Below the pieces are notes generated by a model, which made no database searches, had not been told where the DNA came from, and was given only the letters and a program-made list of their open reading frames with translations. Position numbers and translations under genes: made by a program. A DNA stretch of 64,000 nt from Brevundimonas sp. (GTDB lineage Bacteria > Pseudomonadota > Alphaproteobacteria > Caulobacterales > Caulobacteraceae), in the NCBI RefSeq assembly GCF_019636155.1, contig NZ_JAHBYB010000001.1, forward strand, positions 248,001 to 312,000, given 5' to 3'. This document shows positions 36,346 to 44,485 of this stretch, piece after piece (position 1 is the stretch's first letter; every line of letters starts with the position of its first letter).

Positions 36346-37665
36346 ATGACCCCGACGCCGTCACCGGCCCTGCCCGACGCCTACCGCGCCGTCTGGCGGT
36401 GGCATTTCTACGCCGGGCTGATCGTCATGCCGGTGCTGATGCTGATGGCCCTGAGCGGCGGCCTCTATCTCTACAAGCCCGAGATCGAGGCCGCCGCCTA
36501 TCGCCCCTATGATCGCGTCCAGGCGGCCGCTCCCCTGACCTCGCCCGACCGCTGGCAGGCGGCGGCCGAGGCCGAGGCGGGCGCCCCGGCGGTCTCGGTC
36601 TTCGTGCCCGCCCGTCCCGACCGGGCGGTGCAGGTCAAGGCGGGCGACGCCACCATCTTCGTCGATCCCTACACCGCCCAGGTGACCGGCCGGGTCGCCG
36701 GCGACGGGCCGATGGGGGTGGTCAAGCGGCTGCACAGCCTGGAGCTGCTGGGCCGGCCGTTCAACATCCTGGTCGAGATCGTCGCCGGCTGGGCCATCAT
36801 ACTGGCGGCGACGGGCCTCTATCTGTGGTGGCCGCGCGGGCAGGGCGTGGCCGTGGCGGCGCCCAGGCCGGGCGACCCCCGCCGCCGACCGTTCTGGCGC
36901 GACCTGCATGCGGTGACGGGCCTCTATGTCGGCGGGGTGGTCCTGTTCCTGGCTGTCACCGGCATGCCGTGGTCGGCCGTCTGGGGCGACCGGGTGCAGA
37001 CGTGGATCAACGCCTCGGGCCTGGGTCGCCCCCCGGCCCCGGCGGCGGCCAGCCCCTGGTCGCACGGCAAGGGTCATGACAAGCCGACCGGCGTCGGCTG
37101 GACCCTGGAAGGCGCCGTCCTGCACGCCCATGGCCATGGCCCGGACGCCAGCCCGGCGCGACTTTCGACCGTCATCGCCACGGTCCGGGCCCAGGGCCTG
37201 GCCGCCCCCTATACGGTGTCCATCCCCGACGATCCGACCCTGGCCTATACGGTCGCCCGCTCGGTCGAGAAGGCCGAGGACGCGCGCAGTCTCTATGTCG
37301 ACGGCCGCACCGGGGCGGTGAAGGCCGACCTGCGCTGGGATCAGTTCGGGCCGGGGGCCAGGGCCTTCGAATGGGGCATCGCCGTCCACCAGGGCCTGCA
37401 ATATGGCGGGATCAACCGGCTGGTGATGCTGCTGGGCTGTATCGGGGTCTGGGTGCTGGGGATCAGCGGCCTGGCCATGTGGTGGATCCGCAGGCCGCGA
37501 CGCGGCGGCCTGGGCGCCCCGCCGGCGCCGCCCGGACCGCGGGCGCGGGCGGCGGTGCTGGGGATCGTCCTGCCCCTGGCGGTTCTCTATCCCCTGACGG
37601 GCCTCAGCCTGATCGCCGCCCTGGTCGTGGAGCGTGTGGCGGGCCGCCTGAAGCGCTTGCGCTGA
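36346..37665 (+). CDS. PepSY-associated TM protein (putative ferric-chelate reductase)
   Basis: 439 residues from ATG 36346 behind GAGGGGAAAG. TM1 has RWHFYAGLIVMPVLMLMALS with the conserved His. PepSY-type periplasmic domains surround VKRLHSLELLGRPFNILVEI, followed by TM2 (GWAIILAATGLYLWWPRG), TM3 (DLHAVTGLYVGGVVLFLAVT) and TM4 (LGCIGVWVLGISGLAMWW). There is a His-rich loop (HAHGHGPD). The family includes inner-membrane reductases that release iron from siderophores in the periplasm. It follows the TonB-dependent receptor by 11 bp, one operon. Confidence 0.85.
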   Translation: MTPTPSPALPDAYRAVWRWHFYAGLIVMPVLMLMALSGGLYLYKPEIEAAAYRPYDRVQAAAPLTSPDRWQAAAEAEAGAPAVSVFVPARPDRAVQVKAGDATIFVDPYTAQVTGRVAGDGPMGVVKRLHSLELLGRPFNILVEIVAGWAIILAATGLYLWWPRGQGVAVAAPRPGDPRRRPFWRDLHAVTGLYVGGVVLFLAVTGMPWSAVWGDRVQTWINASGLGRPPAPAAASPWSHGKGHDKPTGVGWTLEGAVLHAHGHGPDASPARLSTVIATVRAQGLAAPYTVSIPDDPTLAYTVARSVEKAEDARSLYVDGRTGAVKADLRWDQFGPGARAFEWGIAVHQGLQYGGINRLVMLLGCIGVWVLGISGLAMWWIRRPRRGGLGAPPAPPGPRARAAVLGIVLPLAVLYPLTGLSLIAALVVERVAGRLKRLR

Positions 37666-37747
37666 GGCTCAGTCTGGCGCCCAGCCCTCGGTCATGGCGC
37701 GCAGGCGCCGGGGTTGTTCGAGATGAAATCCGGCGAAGGCTGAGCCC

Positions 37748-38293
37748 CTATTCGACCTCCGCGGCGTCGCGGGCTCCGGTTCCGAAGCTCTGCTCCTGCC
37801 AGGCGCGCCACTGATCATGCAGCCATTGGCGCGGGCGATCGGCGCCGGTCTGGGCGATCTGTTCGGCCCAGACATCGGACAGACGCCGCACCGTCTCGGT
37901 CCCCCAGCCCGGCGCCTGCTGCCGCGACCAGTTCTGGGCCGAGGCGGCGTTGAACACCACCAGGATCAGGGCGGCGAAGACGATCACCCGGCTGGTCCAG
38001 CGGCGATCCCGCGCGCCCTGGCCCTCGCCGTCCAGGGGCGGACCGGGCGGAAAGGCGAACCGGCCCAGCGCCGTCAGCGGGCTCTCCCGGGTCGGCAGGT
38101 CATGGGCGTCGGCCCCGGCGTTCCAGTCGCTGGGCGGATCGTCGGGCGTCGGCGCCGCCGCCATCTGGGGCGCGTCGGCGACAGGCGGAAACAGGCTGGT
38201 GGGGGGCGGGGCGAAGGCCGTGGGGAAGGGATCGACCGGCCGTTCGTGCGGCGCCGCCCCCTGCCCTTCGTCTTCGTCGTGATGATCGCCCAT
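37748..38293 (-). CDS. Hypothetical single-pass membrane protein of the acyltransferase cluster
   Basis: 181 residues. A Pro/Asp-rich, probably disordered cytoplasmic N-terminus (about 1-95) precedes one TM (VIVFAALILVVFNAASA, about 103-119) and a periplasmic C-terminus WSRQQAPGWGTETVRRLSDV. No family recognised. It lies 14 bp after the MBOAT gene on the same strand and may be an accessory to the acylation machinery. Confidence 0.65.
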   Translation of the reverse strand: MGDHHDEDEGQGAAPHERPVDPFPTAFAPPPTSLFPPVADAPQMAAAPTPDDPPSDWNAGADAHDLPTRESPLTALGRFAFPPGPPLDGEGQGARDRRWTSRVIVFAALILVVFNAASAQNWSRQQAPGWGTETVRRLSDVWAEQIAQTGADRPRQWLHDQWRAWQEQSFGTGARDAAEVE

Positions 38294-38307
38294 GGCCGCC
38301 TAACGCC

Positions 38308-39711
38308 TCAGAACTGGAAATAGATGAAGGGCGCCACGCCGTCCGGCCGCACCGCCTCGATCAGCAGTATGGCCAGGCCGATCAGAACGCCCAGGGTCAG
38401 CGACGGCGCGGGCTTCAGCTTCAGCGTCAGGCTTTCGACCGCACGCGGCGGCAGCCAGTGCATGGCCAGGCCGCCGACGATCAGCGTCAGCAGGAAGGGC
38501 GTCAGCACGGTGACCGGCCCGAACCGGCCCAGCCCCTGAACCATGGCCACGGCCAGGTCGAAGGTCTCGGCCCGGAACAGGATCCACCCCAGGCAGACGA
38601 TGTGGAAGGTGACCAGCACCCCGACCACGGTCGGGATCAGCTTGCGGTCCCCCAGAACGGCCCGGCCGATCCGCTCGGCCACCTGAACCGCCCCATGCAG
38701 GGCGCCCCAGGCCACGAAGGTCCAGGCCGCCCCATGCCACAGCCCGCCCAGCAGCATGGTGATCATGACGTTGATGCAGCTTGAGATCAGCCCCTTCTTG
38801 CCGCCCCCCAGCGGCACATAGAGATAGTCCCTCAGCCAGCTGGACAGGCTGATGTGCCAGCGGCGCCAGAAGCTCTGCATCGAACTGGCGCGATAGGGCT
38901 GGTCGAAATTGCGCGGGAAGGAGTAGCCCAGCAGGGCCGCGATCCCGATGGCCATGTCCGAATAGGCCGAGAAGTCGCAATAGATCTGGATCGCATAGCC
39001 ATAGACCGCCGCCGCGATGTCGATGGCGCCATAGGCCGACGGATCGAAGAAGACCGGGTCCACCAGCCGCACCGCCAGCTCGGACGCGATCACCGTCTTC
39101 TTGAACAGGCCCCAGACGATCAGCAGAAGCCCGTGGGTCGCCATCTCGCGCGTCAGGCGCGGCACGCGGTCGAACTGGGGCAACAGATCCGACGCCCGCA
39201 CGATGGGCCCCGCCACCAGATGCGGGAAGAAGCTCATCAGCAGCATGACGTCCAGCAGCGACCGGGCCGGTGGCGTCTTTGCGCGATGCACGTCCACGAC
39301 ATAGCTGATGCCCTGGAAGGTGAAGAAGCTGATCCCCACCGGCAGCACGATCTGCAGCAGCGGCAGGTCCCGCTCCCACCCGAACCGGGCCAGAAGTTCG
39401 CCCGCCTGCTCAACAAAGAAGCCGTAGTATTTGAAAAAGCCCAGGATCAGCAGGTTCGCCGCCACCCCCAGGCCGACCAGCAGCCTGCGTCGCCCCACCG
39501 CATCGCTGCGCGCGATCAGGGCCGCCACGCCCCAGTTCAGCACCGCCGACAGGATCAGCAGGCCGACGAACCGCCAGTCCCATTGCGCATAGAAGAACCA
39601 GCTGGCCAGCAGCAGGAACAGCTTGCGCCGCCCGTTCTCGCGATCCAGCGACCAGGCGGTGAAATAGACGAACAGGAAGAAGACGCCGAAGGCCAGGGTC
39701 GGGAACAGCAT
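38308..39711 (-). CDS. MBOAT O-acyltransferase, AlgI-like
   Basis: 467 residues, polytopic. Signatures are FWRRWHISLSSWLRDYLYVP and GGLWHGAAWTFVAWGALHG, with the catalytic His of AlgI/DltB-type membrane-bound O-acyltransferases, and PHLVAGPIVRASDLLPQFDR. AlgI-type proteins pass acetyl groups across the inner membrane to a periplasmic SGNH transferase that modifies a polysaccharide. Two SGNH-type genes lie directly upstream. Its ATG follows the upstream stop without spacing. Confidence 0.93.
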   Translation of the reverse strand: MLFPTLAFGVFFLFVYFTAWSLDRENGRRKLFLLLASWFFYAQWDWRFVGLLILSAVLNWGVAALIARSDAVGRRRLLVGLGVAANLLILGFFKYYGFFVEQAGELLARFGWERDLPLLQIVLPVGISFFTFQGISYVVDVHRAKTPPARSLLDVMLLMSFFPHLVAGPIVRASDLLPQFDRVPRLTREMATHGLLLIVWGLFKKTVIASELAVRLVDPVFFDPSAYGAIDIAAAVYGYAIQIYCDFSAYSDMAIGIAALLGYSFPRNFDQPYRASSMQSFWRRWHISLSSWLRDYLYVPLGGGKKGLISSCINVMITMLLGGLWHGAAWTFVAWGALHGAVQVAERIGRAVLGDRKLIPTVVGVLVTFHIVCLGWILFRAETFDLAVAMVQGLGRFGPVTVLTPFLLTLIVGGLAMHWLPPRAVESLTLKLKPAPSLTLGVLIGLAILLIEAVRPDGVAPFIYFQF

Positions 39712-40971
39712 CTATGCGCCCTCCCCTTTCCAGGCGGCATAGGCGGCCATCAGGTCGGCGGCCATGATCCCGCCGATCCAGTCGGCGCCGGCCGAGGTGA
39801 AATGCACCCGGTCGCCCCGCATCAAAGGCTCGGCCATCGTCGCCAGTCGGTCCGAGACGCAGTCGCCGCCCATCCGCCCCTGCCAGTCCCAGTACGCCAC
39901 ACCCATGTCGGCGGCGACCCGCCGTTGCAGGTTCCGGACCACGGCCAGGGACGGCGGCGGGGCGCGGCGGCCATCGGCGCTGCACGGCCCGGCGGCGCCC
40001 GTCCGCAGGGCGTCCGGCGCGCCCAGGATCATCAGGGCCGAACCGGGCGACAACCGCTTCAGCCGTGCGATCTGCTGGCGCAGCAGGGCCTCGTAGGTTG
40101 CGGGGTTCAGATCGCCCTCGAACCCCTCGTTGGTGCCGAAGGCGACGATGATCAGGGCCGGGGCCCATTCGGCCAATTCGGCCGCCGCGACAGCCTCGTC
40201 CCGCGCCGCCAGGTCGCGCAGGGTGGCGCCGACGACGCCCAGGTTGGACAGGATCACCCCCGGCCCGTCACGTTCGAACATCAGGCTGTAGGCCAGGGCC
40301 TGGGGGCCAGCGGGCCGCACCTCAAGCCTCTCGGTTCCCATCAACAGGCGATGGCGTTCGCACACCGGCCCCGCTCGCTGCGACCGCAAGTCAAAGGGGA
40401 CCAGCGCCTTGCCCAGCACGATGTCGAACCCCTGACCGGCCCGCCCGCACAGACGCAGCAGATCGGCGCCCGCGCCCGGATCGAAGGTCAGGGTCAGGGC
40501 TGGCGCGCGGCCATAGGCGGGCGCGCCGACCCCCGTCAGCCCGACCTCCGCCCGCTGGAAGCCGCCGCGCGGCGTCAGCGGGGCGGTGCGGTTGATCCAG
40601 CCGTCCGCCGTCACCTGGACCTGATAGGGGGCATAGCCGTCATAGGGCGCCCCGGCCGGCAGGACGCCGCGCCCCCCATTGCCGAACCGGGCCTGCAGGG
40701 CCGCGCGCACGGCGCCGGTGATGCGGTCCCCGGCCGTATGGCTGTCGCCGATCTGGACGATATGGACCGGGGTGCGCCGCGCCCCCGCCTCGGTCTCCTC
40801 CAGGGCCTGGAACAGGGGCGCCAGGGCCTCCGCCCCGCACAGGCCGCCCGGACAGGTCGAAGCGCCGGGCGGCGGCTGGGTCTGGGGCTGATACGGGATT
40901 TCCTGGGCCCAAACCCGGGGCGCCGTCACGCAGACCAGCAGCGCGGCCGCCAGCGACGCCGCCCGCCGCAT
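39712..40971 (-). CDS. Periplasmic SGNH/GDSL-family protein
   Basis: 419 residues from ATG 40971 with a signal peptide (MRRAASLAAALLVCVTAPRV, cleavage after WAQ). SGNH blocks are HIVQIGDSHTAGD (block I Ser), VGATLRD (block II Gly region), AFGTNEG (block III Asn) and DRVHFTSAGAD (block V Asp/His). These are all the residues needed for esterase or acetyltransferase activity. Cysteines in the central domain suggest disulfides. It probably transfers acyl groups from the MBOAT partner to an envelope glycan. Confidence 0.85.
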   Translation of the reverse strand: MRRAASLAAALLVCVTAPRVWAQEIPYQPQTQPPPGASTCPGGLCGAEALAPLFQALEETEAGARRTPVHIVQIGDSHTAGDRITGAVRAALQARFGNGGRGVLPAGAPYDGYAPYQVQVTADGWINRTAPLTPRGGFQRAEVGLTGVGAPAYGRAPALTLTFDPGAGADLLRLCGRAGQGFDIVLGKALVPFDLRSQRAGPVCERHRLLMGTERLEVRPAGPQALAYSLMFERDGPGVILSNLGVVGATLRDLAARDEAVAAAELAEWAPALIIVAFGTNEGFEGDLNPATYEALLRQQIARLKRLSPGSALMILGAPDALRTGAAGPCSADGRRAPPPSLAVVRNLQRRVAADMGVAYWDWQGRMGGDCVSDRLATMAEPLMRGDRVHFTSAGADWIGGIMAADLMAAYAAWKGEGA

Positions 40972-40976
40972 TCCGC

Positions 40977-41858
40977 TCAACCCTGGGCCGGAGCGGCGTT
41001 GATCTCGCCGATGCCGGCGTCGCGGCGCAGGCGTTCGGCCACCGGCTTGCCGATCCGCAGATAGCCGGCCATCGACATGTGGATGCCGTCGTTGGCGCGC
41101 ATCAGCACCTTGCGGCCCGAGGCGTCGGGCAGATAGGGGGCGTAGGCGCCGTCCGCCTCGGCCGTGATCCGGGTGGTGTCCAGCCACGGCACGCCCAGGG
41201 CGCGCATCCGCTCCTCGACCACGGCGTTGATGACGCCCATCTTGCCGTCGAAGCTCTCGCGCTTCATGCGCGGCAGGCCGACCCAGTAGACGGCCACGTC
41301 CCGGCTGCGCAGCAGGGTCACCAGGTCCGTCACCCGCCGGGCGTAGGCGGCCTTCCAGCCATCCGAACCGAACGGATGGACCACTCCGTCCAGGCTGATC
41401 CCCTGGGCGTCGTTGGTGCCGAACAGCAGGACAGCCACGTCCACCGGCTGGTCGTCCAGCTGGCGGCGGGTCTTGGCCTGGATATCGACATAGTCATAGC
41501 GCGACAGGCCGGTCGAGACCTCGCTGAACCTGGTGACGCTGACGCCCGGCTCGCCGTTCAGGTCGCGATAGAGGGCGGTCCACAGCCCATCGGCCATGGA
41601 ATCCCCGAACACCCCGATCCGCAGCCGCCCGGCGGCCATGCGCTGACGCAGGGGCGTCACCGTCGGGGCGACAGGCGCCGGCGCGGCCGGAGTCACTACA
41701 GAGGGGGCCGGCGTCGGGGCCGGCGGGGCCGAGGCGTTGGCGCTGCCGCCCAGCAACAGGGTGGGATGACGCAGCCAGGCGCGACCGTCCGGCGTCGCCG
41801 CCAGGCCCAGGGCCACGCCGATCAGCAGGCCCGCCGTCAATGCATTGATCGCCCGCAC
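40977..41858 (-). CDS. DUF459 SGNH-hydrolase-like protein
   Basis: 293 residues. An N-terminal TM/signal (AINALTAGLLIGVALGLAAT) is followed by a Pro/Ala linker and an SGNH domain of DUF459 type: RIGVFGDSMADGLW, TRFSEVSTGLSRYDYVD, LLFGTNDAQGI, YWVGLPRMKRESFD and DGIHMSMAGYLRIG. It is the first gene of the leftward cluster and five bases from the next. It is similar in role to the second SGNH protein; having two may mean different acceptors or successive steps. Confidence 0.86.
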   Translation of the reverse strand: MRAINALTAGLLIGVALGLAATPDGRAWLRHPTLLLGGSANASAPPAPTPAPSVVTPAAPAPVAPTVTPLRQRMAAGRLRIGVFGDSMADGLWTALYRDLNGEPGVSVTRFSEVSTGLSRYDYVDIQAKTRRQLDDQPVDVAVLLFGTNDAQGISLDGVVHPFGSDGWKAAYARRVTDLVTLLRSRDVAVYWVGLPRMKRESFDGKMGVINAVVEERMRALGVPWLDTTRITAEADGAYAPYLPDASGRKVLMRANDGIHMSMAGYLRIGKPVAERLRRDAGIGEINAAPAQG

Positions 41859-42140
41859 GTCCCCGAAAGCCCCGGCGCGAAATTGGTGAACGGCCCTTTT
41901 ACCCTATCGGGCGAACGGCGCCATGCCCTGCGCCCGCCGGGCGAACAACAGGGTTAAGCCTCCCTCGCGGATCAGCCTGTCGACCGCTCGGCCCACCGGG
42001 CGCCCAGATAGCCGACCCCGCCGACCATCGGCTGACAATCCCGGAGTCCGGGGCTTCGGTCCCAAGAATCGACTTTCAACCTGGCGCCCTTCGCCGTCGT
42101 GGTAGGATGCTCGGTGAAAAGGTCGCGGCGCACGCGGCCT

Positions 42141-42164
42141 TTGCACCAATTGCACCAATTGCAC
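42141..42164. repeat. TTGCACCAA tandem 9-mer
   Basis: TTGCACCAA twice in tandem followed by TTGCAC, 89-112 bp upstream of the CoA-transferase start. The tandem array creates internal CAATTG palindromes. It could be a cluster of regulator-binding sites or a slippage-prone repeat. Confidence 0.85.
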
Positions 42165-42215
42165 GGTGTTTTTCTTGCCCCGGCGCCCCGCCCGCCGTAT
42201 GCAGCGACAAAGCCG

Positions 42216-42233
42216 CCGATATTCATCTATCGG
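42216..42233. promoter_or_regulatory. Inverted repeat before the CoA-transferase operon
   Basis: CCGAT-attcatct-ATCGG, perfect 5-bp arms, with an overlapping imperfect TTCATC/GGTGAA dyad ending 16 bp before the ATG. A regulator bound here would block initiation. Confidence 0.4.
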
Positions 42234-42252
42234 TGAAATAAATGAGGAAGCG

Positions 42253-42957
42253 ATGCGGAAGATCTATCCCGACGCCCGGTCCGCGCTGGAGGGCCTGACC
42301 TTCGACGGCATGACGGTGATGTCCGGCGGCTTCGGCCTGTGCGGCATCCCGGAATTCCTGATCGCCGCCCTGCGCGATTCCGGGACCAAGGGCCTGACGG
42401 TCATCTCCAACAACGCCGGCGTCGACGGCTTCGGCCTGGGCCAGCTTCTGGAGACGCGCCAGATCGCCAAGATGATCTCGTCCTATGTCGGCGAGAACAA
42501 GGAGTTCGAGCGCCAGTATCTGGCCGGCGAGCTGCAGCTGGAGTTCAACCCCCAGGGCACATTGGCCGAGCGCATCCGCGCGGGCGGCGCCGGGATTCCC
42601 GCCTTCTTCACCGCCACCGGCGTCGGCACCCTGGTCGCAGAGGGCAAGGAGGTGCGCGAGTTCGAGGGCCGCAAATATGTGATGGAGACCGGCCTGGTCG
42701 CCGACCTGTCCATCGTCAAGGCCTGGAAGGCCGACGAGCGCGGCAATCTGGTGTTCCGCAAGACCGCCCGCAACTTCAACCCGATGATGGCCACGGCCGG
42801 CAAGGCCTGCGTGGTCGAGGTCGAGGAGATCGTGCCCACCGGCTCGCTGGATCCCGACCACATCCACACCCCGGGCATCTACGTCGACCGCATCATCAAG
42901 TCGACGCCCGAGAAACGCATCGAACAGCGCACCGTGCGTCAGAAGGAGTCCGCGTAA
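42253..42957 (+). CDS. scoA: 3-oxoacid CoA-transferase subunit A
   Basis: 234 residues from ATG 42253. [20 protein letters not shown] is the class I CoA-transferase subunit A glycine-rich signature; also [20 protein letters not shown] and [20 protein letters not shown]. It transfers CoA between succinyl-CoA and acetoacetate, in ketone body or polyhydroxybutyrate breakdown. The stop TAA shares its last A with the subunit B ATG, giving coupled translation for the heteromeric enzyme. Confidence 0.93.
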   Translation: MRKIYPDARSALEGLTFDGMTVMSGGFGLCGIPEFLIAALRDSGTKGLTVISNNAGVDGFGLGQLLETRQIAKMISSYVGENKEFERQYLAGELQLEFNPQGTLAERIRAGGAGIPAFFTATGVGTLVAEGKEVREFEGRKYVMETGLVADLSIVKAWKADERGNLVFRKTARNFNPMMATAGKACVVEVEEIVPTGSLDPDHIHTPGIYVDRIIKSTPEKRIEQRTVRQKESA

Positions 42958-43607
42958 TGGCTCGCACCCGCGAACAACTGGCCGAGCGCGCCGCCCAGGA
43001 GCTTCAGGACGGCTTCTACGTCAACCTGGGCATCGGCATCCCGACTCTGGTGGCCAACTACATTCCCGACGGCATGGAGGTCACCCTGCAGTCCGAAAAC
43101 GGAATGTTGGGCATGGGTCCGTTCCCGTATGAGGACGAGGTCGACCCCGACCTGATCAACGCCGGCAAGCAGACGATCACCGAAATCCCCGAAAGCAGCT
43201 ATTTCAGCTCCTCGGACAGTTTCGCCATGATCCGCGGCGGCCACATCAACCTGTCCATCCTGGGCGCCATGGAGGTGGCCCAGAACGGCGACATCGCCAA
43301 CTGGATGATCCCGGGCAAGCTGGTGAAGGGGATGGGCGGGGCCATGGACCTGGTCGCCGGCGTCAAGCGCGTGGTGGTGGTCATGGAACACGCCAACAAG
43401 CACGGCCAGTCCAAGGTCCTGAAAGCCTGCACCCTGCCCCTGACCGGCGCGGGGGTGGTCAGCCGCATCATCACCGACCTTGCGACCTTCGACGTCAGGC
43501 CGGACGGCGGCGGGCTGGAGCTGATCGAACTGGCCGACGGCGTCACCCTGGAAGAGGTCGCGGCCAAGACCGAGGCCAGCTACGCCGTCCGCCCCGGACT
43601 GAACTGA
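42957..43607 (+). CDS. scoB: 3-oxoacid CoA-transferase subunit B
   Basis: 216 residues. VNLGIGIPTLVANYIPDGME is followed by LQSENGMLGMGPFPYEDEVD, where SENG carries the catalytic glutamate that forms the enzyme-CoA thioester; GGHINLSILGAMEVAQNGDI is the subunit B signature. It works with subunit A immediately upstream. Confidence 0.94.
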   Translation: MARTREQLAERAAQELQDGFYVNLGIGIPTLVANYIPDGMEVTLQSENGMLGMGPFPYEDEVDPDLINAGKQTITEIPESSYFSSSDSFAMIRGGHINLSILGAMEVAQNGDIANWMIPGKLVKGMGGAMDLVAGVKRVVVVMEHANKHGQSKVLKACTLPLTGAGVVSRIITDLATFDVRPDGGGLELIELADGVTLEEVAAKTEASYAVRPGLN

Positions 43608-43614
43608 GCGCCAA

Positions 43615-43697
43615 CGCGCGCACTCGTTCGGCGAACCGGCCTTTGCAACTCGACGGCCCGCCCACATACTGCCGCCCGACAGTTTGGCATGGCGGAC
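43615..43697 (+). repeat. Duplicated promoter region, copy 1
   Basis: Shares CGCAC-N-C-N-TTCGGCGAACCGGC, then TTTGCAA, then a -10-like hexamer, CAGTTTGG and ATGGCGGACGG with 44395-44485. Promoter reading: TTGCAA (43643-43648), 16 bp, CATACT (43665-43670). The ATGGCGGACGG here is not the start of the downstream membrane-protein gene, which begins at 43736. Confidence 0.8.
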
Positions 43698-43735
43698 GGT
43701 GGCTGCATGCCGGCCATTCAGGGGCGGGGTGACGA

Positions 43736-44386
43736 ATGCACGATCCGGACTTCGAGGCTGGCCGTTCGGGAGCGCTCGCTCCGCCCAACGGCGACTGGAC
43801 CAAATTCCATGCGGGGGCCGCGTCGCGGCCGTCCGATGGGGCCCAAGGCCGTGGGTGCGCCGTCCTGATCGCGATGCTGGGCGGGGTGGTCGTCGTCATC
43901 AACATGGCGCCGCTGGCGGTTCCGGCTTTGGCGGCCGCGCTGATCACCAGCGCGGTGTTCAAAGGCCAGCCGCTGCGCCGCGGCTGGCTGAAGACCGGGT
44001 TTCTGTTTCTCGCTGCGATGGTGGTCAGCGGCGGCGTCGCCTCCTCGATCTTTGGCGGTATTGTGCTGAGCACGCAGTTTGCGCCGGAAGCGCCCTTTGG
44101 AGCGGCCGCTTCCCTGAGGCTTTCCGTCGTGGTCGCCGGAGCCCTCTATCTGTGGCTGATGTGGTTGGCCCGCCCGCTGAAGGCCCCGACGCCCAAGCCG
44201 CTTCAGATCAAGAGCTGGGCGGTTTCCACCCTGCTGGCGGCCATCCTCGGCCTGGTGTCGGTTCTGGGAACCCTGACCGTCCTGACAAAAGCCGGTCGCA
44301 TCCAGCCGGAGCATGCCTTCGTCTGGTCGGGCGGCCTGCTCCACCCCGAGGCCAACCCCTTCACCGCAGGTCCGGACGTCCGCTGA
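43736..44386 (+). CDS. Hypothetical inner-membrane protein, about four TM segments
   Basis: 216 residues from ATG 43736 behind GGGGCGGGGTGA. TM segments lie at about 43-66 (AVLIAMLGGVVVVINMAPLA and on), 86-108, 128-146 and 160-182. N- and C-termini are hydrophilic. No family recognised. It stands between two copies of a duplicated promoter region, and the next gene is driven by the second copy, so the two genes may respond to the same regulator. Confidence 0.7.
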   Translation: MHDPDFEAGRSGALAPPNGDWTKFHAGAASRPSDGAQGRGCAVLIAMLGGVVVVINMAPLAVPALAAALITSAVFKGQPLRRGWLKTGFLFLAAMVVSGGVASSIFGGIVLSTQFAPEAPFGAAASLRLSVVVAGALYLWLMWLARPLKAPTPKPLQIKSWAVSTLLAAILGLVSVLGTLTVLTKAGRIQPEHAFVWSGGLLHPEANPFTAGPDVR

Positions 44387-44394
44387 GACGCAAG

Positions 44395-44485
44395 GTCGCG
44401 CACCCCTTCGGCGAACCGGCTTTTGCAAGCGCCGCCTGTCCTGACATAGTGCCGTCTTCAGTTTGGAGGCAGGCATGGCGGACGG
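44395..44485 (+). repeat. Duplicated promoter region, copy 2
   Basis: Same blocks as 43615-43697: TTCGGCGAACCGGC, TTGCAA (44423-44428), 16 bp, CATAGT (44445-44450), CAGTTTGG, ATGGCGGACGG. Here the ATG (44475) is the true start of the coiled-coil gene, with GGAGGCAGGC as ribosome-binding site, so this looks like the original and copy 1 the duplicate. Confidence 0.8.

Larger units (their letters stand above)
41859..42252. other. Intergenic region between DUF459 and CoA-transferase genes
   Basis: 394 bp without a supported gene. It must contain divergent promoters. The rightward side carries a 9-bp tandem repeat at 42141-42164 and an inverted repeat at 42216-42233. In the rest I see GC-rich sequence without an RNA gene or a clear terminator. 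Confidence 0.7.

Noticed and set aside
34208-36364. 718-codon open frame opposite the TonB-dependent receptor
   Set aside because: Same antisense artefact; the receptor frame has signal peptide, plug and barrel motifs, and the antisense frame has none.
42141-42164. CRISPR-like array
   Set aside because: Repeats are contiguous 9-mers without spacers, and no cas genes occur in the window.
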